Source: Massilia sp. KIM (GTDB taxonomy: Bacteria > Pseudomonadota > Gammaproteobacteria > Burkholderiales > Burkholderiaceae_D). Taken from it: 64,000 bases of DNA. Within the stretch, counting starts at the first letter, position 1, and each line of letters starts with the position of its first letter. The notes under the pieces are model-generated. The model was given only the letters and a program-made list of their open reading frames with translations, made no database searches and had not been told where the DNA came from. Below, piece after piece: positions 1 to 9,258 of this stretch. The stretch spans positions 248,001 through 312,000 of the forward strand of contig NZ_MVAD01000004.1 in NCBI RefSeq assembly GCF_002007115.1. Direction: 5' to 3'. A program made the translations under genes and the position numbers.

Positions 1-1114
1 TGAGCGTGTGCGGCATGCCCAGGCTGCGCGCGTGCTTCAGCGCGGCCAGGGTGTCGGCCGTCTCGCCGCTCTGCGAAATCGTCACCACCAGGGTCTGCGG
101 GTGCGGCACGCTGTCGCGGTAGCGGTATTCGCTGGCGATCTCGACGTTGACCGGGACCTTGGCGATGCATTCGATCCAGTACTTCGCCGTGAGGCCGGCG
201 TAATAGCTGGTTCCGCAAGCCAGGATCAGCACGCGGTCGATTTCCTTGAACACGCCATACGCGCCATCGCCGAAGAGCTCGGGCATGATGCCGGTCACGC
301 CTTCGAGGGTGTCGCCGATCACGCGCGGCTGCTCGAAGATTTCCTTCTGCATGTAGTGGCGGTAAGGGCCGAGCTCGGCCGCGCCGGTGTGGGCGTGCAC
401 GGTCTTGACCTCGCGCTCGACCGGACGGCCGTTGGCGTCGACGATCCAGTAACGGGCCAGCTGCAGGTCGACCACGTCGCCCTCTTCGAGATAGATGATC
501 TGGTCGGTGGTGCCGGCCAGCGCCATGGCGTCGGAAGCAACGAAGTTCTCGGTCTGGCCCACGCCGACGATCAGCGGCGAGCCCTGGCGCGCGGCGATCA
601 CGCGGTGCGGTTCCTCGCGGCAGAACACGGCGATCGCGTAGGCGCCGTGCAGGCGCTTGACGGCCTGCTGGACGGTCTCGAACAGGTCGCCGTTGTACAT
701 GTGGTCGACCAGGTGGGCGATGACTTCGGTGTCGGTCTGGCTCTGGAACTTGTAGCCCAGATCGCTCAGTTCGCGGCGCAGCTCGTCGTGGTTCTCGATG
801 ATGCCGTTGTGGACAAGTGCGATGCGGGCGTTTTCTTCGTTCGGCGAGAAGTGCGGGTGGGCATTGTGCGAGGCCGGGGCGCCGTGGGTGGCCCAGCGCG
901 TGTGGGCGATGCCGGTGAAACCGTCCAGGCGGGCTTCGCGCACCTGGGATTCGAGATCGGCCACGCGCGAGGTGCTGCGCGAACGGGTCAGGCGACCGTC
1001 GAGGTGGACGGCCACGCCGCACGAGTCATAGCCCCGGTATTCGAGCCGCTTCAGGCCTTCGATCAGGACGGGAGTGATGTTGCGCTGGGCGACCGCGCCG
1101 ACGATACCGCACAT
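1..1114 (-). CDS. glmS: glutamine--fructose-6-phosphate aminotransferase (partial, N-terminal part)
   Basis: Makes glucosamine-6-phosphate from fructose-6-phosphate and glutamine, the first step of UDP-GlcNAc synthesis for peptidoglycan and LPS. The protein begins MCGIVGAV, with Cys2 as the N-terminal nucleophile of the class II glutamine amidotransferase domain. The motifs [15 protein letters not shown] and HNGIIENH follow, and then the start of the SIS isomerase domain ([18 protein letters not shown]). About 371 of roughly 610 residues are present; the gene leaves the window on the left, so the second SIS domain is not seen. glmU, which acts later in the same pathway, lies 0.8 kb away on the same strand, separated by an Lrp gene on the other strand. 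Confidence 0.97.
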   Translation of the reverse strand, partial: MCGIVGAVAQRNITPVLIEGLKRLEYRGYDSCGVAVHLDGRLTRSRSTSRVADLESQVREARLDGFTGIAHTRWATHGAPASHNAHPHFSPNEENARIALVHNGIIENHDELRRELSDLGYKFQSQTDTEVIAHLVDHMYNGDLFETVQQAVKRLHGAYAIAVFCREEPHRVIAARQGSPLIVGVGQTENFVASDAMALAGTTDQIIYLEEGDVVDLQLARYWIVDANGRPVEREVKTVHAHTGAAELGPYRHYMQKEIFEQPRVIGDTLEGVTGIMPELFGDGAYGVFKEIDRVLILACGTSYYAGLTAKYWIECIAKVPVNVEIASEYRYRDSVPHPQTLVVTISQSGETADTLAALKHARSLGMPHTL

Positions 1115-1275
1115 GGCTTACCTCGTTTAAAGAGTGATAACGAATCCTATCGTAGAGCAAGCATGATGAAATAAGCTTTCAGAATCCATGCAAATTTGTT
1201 AGATTATTTCATGCCCCAACGGACATGAAATTTTATTTCATTCAGGACTAAAAATTTGAAGAATATTTCGAGCTA

Positions 1276-1746
1276 ATGACAGAAGCGTATGTACTCGACG
1301 AGCTAGATCGTCGCATCCTCAACACACTGCAGACTGACGCATCGCATACGAATGCCGAGCTGGCGGAGCTGGTCCACGTGTCGCCGCCGACCTGCCTGCG
1401 CCGCGTCAAGCAGTTGACCGACAGCGGCGTCATCCAGCGCCAGGTGGCGATCGTGGCGCCCGAGAAGGTCGGCCCGAGCCTGACCGCCATCGTCGAGATC
1501 ACGCTCGACGTCCAGGCCGCCGAGCGCATGGACGAGTTCGAGAAGCTGGCCGCGGCCGAGGCCGCCGTCCTGCAGTGCTACCGCGTCACCCCCGGCCCGG
1601 ACTTCGTGCTGGTCGTGCAGGTTGCTGATATGCCCGCCTACCACGCGCTGGCCCACCGCCTGTTCACCTCGCACGCCAACGTGCGCAACGTCAAAGCCTA
1701 CTTCTCCACCCACCGCAGCAAATTCGACACCCGGGTTGCCGTTTAA
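1276..1746 (+). CDS. Lrp/AsnC family transcriptional regulator
   Basis: A 156-residue DNA-binding regulator. The N-terminal winged helix-turn-helix covers about residues 8-60 (LDELDRRILNTLQ, then NAELAELVHVSPPTCLRRV), and a RAM/AsnC effector-binding domain follows (about 70-150, with the GPDFVLVVQV strand). This is the normal length for the family. It is transcribed divergently from glmS across a 161-base AT-rich gap, which probably holds both promoters. Its effector is probably an amino acid, but nothing nearby names it. A second, different Lrp-type gene lies at 8587. Confidence 0.9.
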   Translation: MTEAYVLDELDRRILNTLQTDASHTNAELAELVHVSPPTCLRRVKQLTDSGVIQRQVAIVAPEKVGPSLTAIVEITLDVQAAERMDEFEKLAAAEAAVLQCYRVTPGPDFVLVVQVADMPAYHALAHRLFTSHANVRNVKAYFSTHRSKFDTRVAV

Positions 1747-1766
1747 AGCGGCAGCGCTCGTTGAAG

Positions 1767-1791
1767 ACGGCCCGGAGGAACAGGCCGTTTT
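1767..1791 (+). terminator. possible intrinsic terminator after the Lrp-family gene
   Basis: A 6-bp stem (ACGGCC at 1767-1772 with GGCCGT at 1783-1788) and 10-base loop is followed by TTTTCGTCT, 20 bases after the stop codon. The T-tract is short, so strength is uncertain. Confidence 0.4.
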
Positions 1792-1803
1792 CGTCTCGAT
1801 GAC

Positions 1804-1812
1804 TGTGGATAA
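1804..1812 (-). promoter_or_regulatory. DnaA-box match between the Lrp gene and glmU
   Basis: TGTGGATAA, the reverse complement of the TTATCCACA consensus, is a perfect match in the convergent gap 1747-1911. The rest of the gap has several CTGTG/GGATAA-like pieces but no gene. A single box may be chance. Confidence 0.4.
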
Positions 1813-1911
1813 CTTTGTGGAAGACCGCTTGGCAAGGCCAGGGATAAACCGTGGAATACCCTGTGTTTATCCTGTGCCTTTCCTGTGACTAGCCTGTCGG
1901 TAAGCGGTGGA

Positions 1912-3288
1912 TTACTTCTTCACCTTGACCGGACGCTTCCAGCCTTCGATGGTGATCTGCTTGGGACGCGAGATGGTCAGCTTGCCCGCCGGCGCATCCT
2001 TGGTGAGGGTGGTGCCCGCGCCCAGGGTCGCGCCCGCGCCAACCGTCACCGGCGCCACCAGCTGGCTGTCGCTGCCGATGAAGGCGTCGTCTTCGATCAC
2101 CGTGCGGAACTTGTTCGCGCCGTCGTAGTTGCAGGTAATGGTGCCGGCGCCGATGTTCACGCGGGAACCCACGGTGGCGTCGCCCACGTAGGCCAGGTGA
2201 TTGGCCTTCGAGTGCGCGGCCACGGTGCTGTTCTTGATCTCGACGAAGTTACCCACATGGACGTCTTCGCCCAGCTGGGTGCCCGGACGCAGGCGCGCAT
2301 AGGGGCCGATCTGCGACTTGTCGCCCACCACCGCGTCCTCGATGTGGCAGAAGGGCTTGATGTTGGCGCCGGCGCCGACCTTGGCATTGACCAGCACGCA
2401 GTTCGGCCCGACCGTCACGCCGTCGGCCAGCTCCACGCGGCCCTCGAACACGCAGCCGACGTCGATCACGACATCGCGCCCGCACACGAGTTCACCGCGC
2501 ACATCGATGCGCGCCGGATCCATCAAGGTCACGCCTTTTTCCAGAAGGGTATTGGCGATATTCAGTTGATGACGACGCTCGAGCTCGGCCAGCTGGACTT
2601 TGCTGTTGACGCCAGCCACTTCCCATTCCGCCGACGGCTGGCTCGAGACCACCGGCACGCCCTCGGCCACGGCCTTGGCCACGATATCGGTCAGGTAGTA
2701 CTCGCCCTGGGCGTTATTGTTCGACAGCGATTCCAGCCAGCCCTTCAGGCGTTTGGTCGGAATCACGAGGATGCCGCTGTTGATCTCGCGGATCGCCCGT
2801 TCTTCCGCGCTCGCATCCTTTTCTTCGACGATGCGGCGGATCTGGCCGTTCTCGCGCACGATGCGGCCCAGGCCGAAGGGATTGGCCTGCTCGACGGTCA
2901 GGATGGCAAGCTTGTCGCTGCCGGCGACCTCGACCAGGCGGCGCAGGGTGTCGACGGTGGTCAGCGGCACGTCGCCATACAGCACCAGGGTAGGCACGCT
3001 GTCGTCGAGCTGGGGAACGGCTTGCATCACGGCATGGCCGGTGCCCAGCTGCGGCTGCTGCAGGGCGGTGTCGATGCGCGTGCCGGTGGCCTCGGCCAGC
3101 TTGCCGACCATCTCAGGCACCGCTGCGCCCCCGTGTCCGTAAATCACGCATAATTTGCTCGGCTGCAGGCTGCGGGCGGTGTCGATAACATGCTGCAACA
3201 GCGGCTTCCCAGCCAGTGGGTGCAGGACTTTCGGCAGTGCGGATTGCATGCGCTTTCCCATGCCGGCGGCGAGGATCACTACGTTCAT
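1912..3288 (-). CDS. glmU: bifunctional UDP-GlcNAc pyrophosphorylase / glucosamine-1-phosphate N-acetyltransferase
   Basis: Catalyses the last two steps of UDP-GlcNAc synthesis. The protein has 458 residues, a normal length. The N-terminal nucleotidyltransferase domain starts [14 protein letters not shown] and carries [13 protein letters not shown] and VLYGDVPL. From about residue 250 there is a left-handed beta-helix of hexapeptide repeats ending in the acetyltransferase part ([16 protein letters not shown]-like KFRTVIEDD). The start at 3288 gives the canonical N-terminus; a longer in-frame extension to 3417 has no family support. The start codon is only 25 bases from that of the divergent lipoprotein gene, so the promoters must overlap coding sequence. 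Confidence 0.97.
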   Translation of the reverse strand: MNVVILAAGMGKRMQSALPKVLHPLAGKPLLQHVIDTARSLQPSKLCVIYGHGGAAVPEMVGKLAEATGTRIDTALQQPQLGTGHAVMQAVPQLDDSVPTLVLYGDVPLTTVDTLRRLVEVAGSDKLAILTVEQANPFGLGRIVRENGQIRRIVEEKDASAEERAIREINSGILVIPTKRLKGWLESLSNNNAQGEYYLTDIVAKAVAEGVPVVSSQPSAEWEVAGVNSKVQLAELERRHQLNIANTLLEKGVTLMDPARIDVRGELVCGRDVVIDVGCVFEGRVELADGVTVGPNCVLVNAKVGAGANIKPFCHIEDAVVGDKSQIGPYARLRPGTQLGEDVHVGNFVEIKNSTVAAHSKANHLAYVGDATVGSRVNIGAGTITCNYDGANKFRTVIEDDAFIGSDSQLVAPVTVGAGATLGAGTTLTKDAPAGKLTISRPKQITIEGWKRPVKVKK

Positions 3289-3313
3289 GAGCCGTTCTCG
3301 AAAAGTTGAAATT

Positions 3314-4207
3314 ATGAAAAATTTTAGCACGCCGACTTTGCTCTTCCAGCGCACGCTAGGCTTGATCGCGATCGCATTGCTGGCGCTGGTGGCGGGCTGC
3401 AGCACCATCCGGTTCACCTACAACCAGGGCGACACCTTACTGTATTGGTGGATGGATTCCTATGTCGATTTCGAGGGCCAGCAGGCCGACGTCACCAAAC
3501 GCGACATCGGCAGGCTGTTCCAGTGGCATCGCCAGACCCAGCTCAAGGACTACGCGGCGCTGGCGGCAGGCTTCCAGCGCCAGCTCGCCGGCAATCCCAC
3601 CCAGGCCGATCTGGTGAACGCCTACCGCGAGCTGCGCCTGCGCGGCGAACGCATCGCCCTGCATGCCATCCCCGAGATGACCACCCTGGCCATGTCGATC
3701 ACGCCCGAACAGATCGGCAATATCGAACGCAAGTTCAATACCAAGAACGAGGAATACCGGCGCAAGTTCATGAGCGGCGACGTCGAGAAGCGCCAACGCG
3801 CCCGCTACAAGAAATCGATGGAGCAGTTCGAGCTGTGGTTCGGCAATTTCAACAGCGAACAGGAAGCCGTGATGCGCCGCGCCTCCGACGCGCGCCCGCT
3901 CGACAATCAGGTCTGGCTGGAAGAACGCCAGTACCGCCAGCGCCGCATCCTCGCCACCTTGCGCAAGGTTCAGCAAGAAAAACTGAACCGCGACCAGACC
4001 GCGGCGCTCCTGCAGGGCCTGGTGCGTGAATTCTTTGGCCGCATGGAAGCCCCGGAACGCAAGGCCTTCTACGACGCCTACCTCGACCAGACCACGAAAT
4101 ACATCCTCACCGGCATCAAGCTCGCGACCCCGGCCCAGAAGCAGCACGCCCAGGAGCGGATCGGCGGCTGGATCCAGGATTTCAACGCGCTGGCAGCCGG
4201 GAAATAG
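3314..4207 (+). CDS. DUF6279 family lipoprotein
   Basis: A 297-residue predicted lipoprotein of unknown function. The N-terminus has a charged start, a hydrophobic stretch and a lipobox (LVAGC, Cys at about residue 29), so it is probably lipid-anchored in the envelope. The remainder is helical and rich in Arg, Gln and Glu, starting [17 protein letters not shown], a pattern I associate with DUF6279 proteins of Burkholderiales. The start at 3314 was chosen because it places the signal peptide at the N-terminus; a longer frame from 3155 would bury it. It is divergent from glmU and 41 bases upstream of rsmD. Confidence 0.75.
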   Translation: MKNFSTPTLLFQRTLGLIAIALLALVAGCSTIRFTYNQGDTLLYWWMDSYVDFEGQQADVTKRDIGRLFQWHRQTQLKDYAALAAGFQRQLAGNPTQADLVNAYRELRLRGERIALHAIPEMTTLAMSITPEQIGNIERKFNTKNEEYRRKFMSGDVEKRQRARYKKSMEQFELWFGNFNSEQEAVMRRASDARPLDNQVWLEERQYRQRRILATLRKVQQEKLNRDQTAALLQGLVREFFGRMEAPERKAFYDAYLDQTTKYILTGIKLATPAQKQHAQERIGGWIQDFNALAAGK

Positions 4208-4248
4208 CGCGGGCAGGGGCCATATTGGCCCATGTTATAGTGCCCGCC

Positions 4249-5820
<1,572 letters not shown>

Positions 5821-5821
5821 T

Positions 5822-6043
5822 TCAATGGGGCGGCGCGCCGTCGCCGCCTGACTCCACGATCCCTATCCGGTTCTTGATCGCGCTCTTCCATGCGAAGCGA
5901 TGCGCGATGCCTTCGCGCGCCGCTTCTTCTTCAGTACATTGTTCCCAGGCGATGTTGAACGCCTCCCGGTAAACCGCTTGCGCCTGCTGCGGCAGGTTGT
6001 CGCGCACCGTTGGCGGCAGCTCGCGGATCGATCGATAGGGCAT
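5822..6043 (-). CDS. ChaB family protein
   Basis: A 73-residue protein of the ChaB family, named after a putative cation transport regulator in E. coli whose true role is not settled. It shows the family pattern: LPPTVRDNLPQQAQAVYREAFN, then an acidic helix and AHRFAWKSAI. Its stop lies one base beyond the ferredoxin stop (convergent). A good Shine-Dalgarno (GGGAGG on the minus strand) precedes the ATG at 6043, which is only 14 bases from the ATG proposed for the divergent DUF1003 gene. Confidence 0.85.
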   Translation of the reverse strand: MPYRSIRELPPTVRDNLPQQAQAVYREAFNIAWEQCTEEEAAREGIAHRFAWKSAIKNRIGIVESGGDGAPPH

Positions 6044-6057
6044 GCTACATTCCTCCC

Positions 6058-6615
6058 ATGGATGCTCTCGACGACGAACTGAAGCGCAGGATTCCGTCTT
6101 CCGTGCATGAAAACATCAGCACGATCGCGGAGTACTACGAACGACATCAGGAACATACCTCGCGCGCCCAGCGCTGGGCCGAACGCGCCAGCCTCATCCT
6201 TGGCAGTCCCGGCTACGTCATCGCCAATCTGGTGTTCATCGCGCTCTGGATTCTCTGGAATACGGCCGGCGCCGCATTCCTCGATCTCGAGCAGATCGAC
6301 GAGCCACCTTTCTTCTGGCTCCAGGGCCTGATCGGCCTGAACGCCTTCATCATTTCCACCACCGTGCTGATTCGCCAGAACCGCATGTCGAAGCTGGCGA
6401 ACAATCACGCCCACCTTGACCTCCAGGTCAGCCTGCTGGCGGAAGAGAAGACCAGCAAGATCATCGAGATGCTGGAAGACCTCCGCCGCGATCTGCCCAA
6501 TGTCGACAACAAGGTGGACCGCGAAGCCGACGAACTGGCCAACCCTACCGACACCAAGGCGGTCCTGTCGGTCATCGAGCAGGAAGCCGACGGCTTCAAC
6601 TGCGAGAAAAAATAA
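6058..6615 (+). CDS. DUF1003 domain membrane protein
   Basis: A 185-residue inner-membrane protein of unknown function. After a charged N-terminal segment (SVHENISTIAEYYERHQE) there are two transmembrane helices, about residues 53-72 (GYVIANLVFIALWILWN) and 83-102 (FFWLQGLIGLNAFIISTTVL). A cytoplasmic helix with NHAHLDLQVSLLAEEKTSKI follows, as is typical for DUF1003. No ribosome-binding site precedes the ATG at 6058, and a TTG at 6010 would overlap chaB, so the start is uncertain. Confidence 0.8.
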   Translation: MDALDDELKRRIPSSVHENISTIAEYYERHQEHTSRAQRWAERASLILGSPGYVIANLVFIALWILWNTAGAAFLDLEQIDEPPFFWLQGLIGLNAFIISTTVLIRQNRMSKLANNHAHLDLQVSLLAEEKTSKIIEMLEDLRRDLPNVDNKVDREADELANPTDTKAVLSVIEQEADGFNCEKK

Positions 6616-7107
6616 ACTCGCTGGTACCCGACCCTATGTGCCCGGCCGAAAACGGCATGGCGGCCCGTTTATGCGCTCGACCGCATTTTTTACCAAGTAT
6701 TACGCTTGTCTATCTCTACAATGTGAAGTTCGTGTAATCGATATCTATCTTACATAAAGCGTAGAAGATCCTGCGCACATCTGTCGCTAACTCATCCGTA
6801 TTTTATGCCGCATGGGCAGCGTGCGCTATCTCATCCATATTCGCTCAACCTTCGCCGAATCCCGTCCATTACTCCTTCTTCTTCTTGCTAAACTACTAAA
6901 CTGACCGCAAACCTTCCTGCGCCGCTTTTTAACTAAATGTGAGATTTGTTAAATAGAATAGCCGAGAGAAGCCGCGTGACGAAGAGTCACCAGCTCACCC
7001 GACCGTCAAGGTCGAGATCCAATCGAGGGAAAAGCTGCGTAGCCCTGGAAAAAGGCGAAAAGCGGCTGCGTCGCGTGCCACGGCAGGCCATTCCAGGCTT
7101 AGGGACG
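6616..7107. other. gene-free stretch, about 490 bases
   Basis: This is more AT-rich than its surroundings and no ORF has support. It holds a CTCATCC(G/A)TATT motif twice (around 6791 and 6831) and pyrimidine-rich runs (CTCCTTCTTCTTCTT near 6870). I see no tRNA, recognised riboswitch or clear promoter. It could hold a small RNA, but nothing shows one. Confidence 0.4.
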
Positions 7108-7143
7108 AAAAAAAACGCGGTACCCGCTGCCGGATACCGCGTT
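7108..7143 (-). terminator. intrinsic terminator of the small membrane protein gene
   Basis: A perfect 9-bp stem (AACGCGGTA at 7114-7122 with TACCGCGTT at 7135-7143) and 12-base loop. Read on the minus strand it is followed by eight T residues (the A-tract at 7108-7115). It lies 25 bases beyond the stop of the gene at 7168-7452. Confidence 0.85.
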
Positions 7144-7167
7144 ACACGGAGGAATCGGTTAATCTTG

Positions 7168-7452
7168 TCAGTGACGGCAAGCCAGGGCGCGCACTTCGGC
7201 GGCTTCGACTTCGCTCAGGCTGAGGGCGGCGCGCTGGCGCTCGAGGGCGTCGCGGCTGGCCTGGCGTGCAGCCAGCTCGGCCTTGGTACGGCGCGGGCGC
7301 ACGGTCAGGAACAGGGCGCGGCCAATGCCGACCAGCAGCGGACGGAAGAACAAGGCGGTGCCACCCAGCAGCGACAGGTACACGGTGGTACTGAACACTT
7401 GGCCGACCGGCACGGAGGCGGCGGTCTGGAGGAGGGTGGTGGTGGCAGACAT
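7168..7452 (-). CDS. small membrane protein of unknown function
   Basis: A 94-residue protein that I do not recognise. One or two hydrophobic segments (about residues 20-50, VYLSLLGGTALFF then LLVGIGRALFLTV) are followed by a basic stretch (RPRRTKAEL) and an amphipathic, alanine-rich helix with many Glu and Arg. The layout suggests an inner-membrane protein with a cytoplasmic C-terminal helix. A strong terminator directly downstream supports a real transcription unit. It is divergent from the LysR gene. Confidence 0.6.
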   Translation of the reverse strand: MSATTTLLQTAASVPVGQVFSTTVYLSLLGGTALFFRPLLVGIGRALFLTVRPRRTKAELAARQASRDALERQRAALSLSEVEAAEVRALACRH

Positions 7453-7531
7453 GTTGGGCTCGCTGTGGTATTGTGGAAACTATAGTGCAACGCAACATAT
7501 AAATCTAATTTTGTCTGCTGATGGCACTTAT

Positions 7532-7576
7532 ACTGTTTGTGAATGATTTGATGTACACTTCTATTCACACAACAGT
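7532..7576. promoter_or_regulatory. imperfect inverted repeat upstream of the LysR gene, candidate operator
   Basis: ACTGTTTGTGAAT (7532-7544) and ATTCACACAACAGT (7563-7576) are inverted copies differing by one inserted base, centred about 40 bases before the LysR ATG. LysR proteins often bind such dyads in their own promoter. The site's function is inferred. Confidence 0.4.
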
Positions 7577-7593
7577 TCCCGTTCCGAGTTCCC

Positions 7594-8550
7594 ATGAGCT
7601 TTCTCACGCTTGACCTCAACCTGCTGCGTGTCTTCGACGCAGTGATGACCGAGCAAAACCTGACCCGCGCCGCCGGCCACCTGGCGATGACCCAGCCCGC
7701 CGTGTCCAACGCGATCAAGCGGCTGAGAGAAAGCCTGGGCGACGAACTCCTGATCCGCACCGCCTACGGCGTCAAGCCGACCCCGCGCGCAGAAGCGCTG
7801 TGGCCGGCCGTACGCCAGGCCCTGGCGGCCCTGGAAGCAGCGGTGATGCCGGAAACCTTCGACGTGTCCAAGGCCCAGGCCACCTTCCGGATGGCGATGG
7901 CCGACGCGACCGCGGCCCTGTGGCTGCCTTCGCTGATGCGCTCGATCGAAAGCGAAGCGCCCGGTGTGAACATCCGCATGGTGCCCCTGACCACGCGCGA
8001 GCCGCGCCCCATGCTGCTGCGCGGCGACATCGACCTGGCGGTCGGCTTCTTCCCGGGCGTTGCGGCCCAGCTCTCCTACGAGACCGGCTCGCCGATCCGC
8101 CACGAGCGCCTGTATTCCGGCGTCTACGTCTGCGTGATGCGCAAGGACCACCCGCTGGCCAAAGAGAAACTGACCCTGGATACCTACTGTAAGGCCAACC
8201 ACCTGCTGGTGAGCTTCTCGGGCCGCGCCCATGGCTTGGTCGACGAAGCCCTGGCCCAGATCGGCCGCGAGCGCCGCATTCTGCTGACGGTGAACCAGTT
8301 CTTCACAGCAGGCCGCGTGGTCGCGAACTCCGACCTGATCACCGTGCTGCCCAAGCACCTGATGGTATCGACCGGCATGACCGACGCGCTGATCTGGCGC
8401 GAACTGCCCTTCCAGCTGCCGGCCGTGCACCTGGACATGCTGTGGCACGAGCGCGATGGCCGCAGCCCGGCCCACCGCTGGCTGCGCAAGAACCTCGAAA
8501 CAATGGCGGAGACCGCGTCGCCGAAGACCGGCGCGCGCAAGGTCGTATAA
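7594..8550 (+). CDS. LysR family transcriptional regulator
   Basis: A 318-residue LysR-type regulator. The N-terminal winged helix-turn-helix covers about residues 5-65 (LDLNLLRVFDAVM, NLTRAAGHLAMTQPAVSNAIKRLR), followed by the linker helix and a periplasmic-binding-protein-like effector domain. The N-terminus resembles the NodD/SyrM-like branch, but the inducer is not evident. It is divergent from a small membrane protein gene, its only close neighbour on that side, and convergent with the Lrp gene at 8587. Confidence 0.93.
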   Translation: MSFLTLDLNLLRVFDAVMTEQNLTRAAGHLAMTQPAVSNAIKRLRESLGDELLIRTAYGVKPTPRAEALWPAVRQALAALEAAVMPETFDVSKAQATFRMAMADATAALWLPSLMRSIESEAPGVNIRMVPLTTREPRPMLLRGDIDLAVGFFPGVAAQLSYETGSPIRHERLYSGVYVCVMRKDHPLAKEKLTLDTYCKANHLLVSFSGRAHGLVDEALAQIGRERRILLTVNQFFTAGRVVANSDLITVLPKHLMVSTGMTDALIWRELPFQLPAVHLDMLWHERDGRSPAHRWLRKNLETMAETASPKTGARKVV

Positions 8551-8586
8551 GAAGGTGGACGGGAACCCGTCCACCGGAGAAGCTGA

Positions 8587-9051
8587 TTAGCGGATCGGCA
8601 GCTTGGTCGTGTTCTTGACCTCTTCCATCACCGCATAGGTGTGCGTCTCGCGCACGCCTTTCTGCAGCAGGGTCTTGCCGAGGAATTCACGGTAGGCCGC
8701 CATGTCCTTGACCCGCGCCTTGACCAGGTAATCGAAGCCGCCGGCCACCATATGGCACTCGAGCACCTCGGGGATCATCTGGACGCTTTGTTTAAATGCA
8801 TCAAACACCTCAGGAGTGGTACGATCCAGTACCACCTCGATAAAGACCAGCAGCGACACATCGAGGAGTTGGGGATTCAGCTGGGCGGTGTAGCCCATGA
8901 TGTAGCCGGACTCATGCAGCTTGCGTACGCGTTCCAGGCAGGCGGCCGGCGACAGGTTCACGCGCGCGGCGAGTTCGACGTTGCTGATGCGTCCGTCGTT
9001 CTGCAGTTCCGCGAGAATCTTCTTACTGATCTTATCCAGCATCGGCGTCAT
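8587..9051 (-). CDS. Lrp/AsnC family regulator, probable regulator of putA
   Basis: A 154-residue Lrp-type regulator: helix-turn-helix over about residues 5-60 (LDKISKKILAELQNDGRISNVELAARVNLSPAACLERV) and a C-terminal RAM domain (GGFDYLVKARVKDM). It is divergent from putA across about 200 bases. In several proteobacteria a divergent Lrp-type activator (PutR) controls proline catabolism, so that role is inferred here. An internal ATG at 9042 has better Shine-Dalgarno spacing (GGAG 10 bases away) than the one at 9051. Confidence 0.9.
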   Translation of the reverse strand: MTPMLDKISKKILAELQNDGRISNVELAARVNLSPAACLERVRKLHESGYIMGYTAQLNPQLLDVSLLVFIEVVLDRTTPEVFDAFKQSVQMIPEVLECHMVAGGFDYLVKARVKDMAAYREFLGKTLLQKGVRETHTYAVMEEVKNTTKLPIR

Positions 9052-9258
9052 TCTCCGTTATAAATATTATTCGGTCAGATTGTCGCACCAAAAACTATCT
9101 ATTGCTAGTCTGTCGTAAAAACAGAATTAATCCAGAAGATTTCCTTCTACAATCGAATCAATTCACCGTGTCATGACATGCGCCGGCCGCGATACAAAGC
9201 GGTGCGGCGCTTTTGCTGCACCCGGTACCGGAATCCACCATTCGATTGAAGACTAGCC

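Noticed and set aside
8..1174. Long plus-strand frame opposite glmS
   Set aside because: It is antisense to a clear GlmS coding sequence and is low-complexity.
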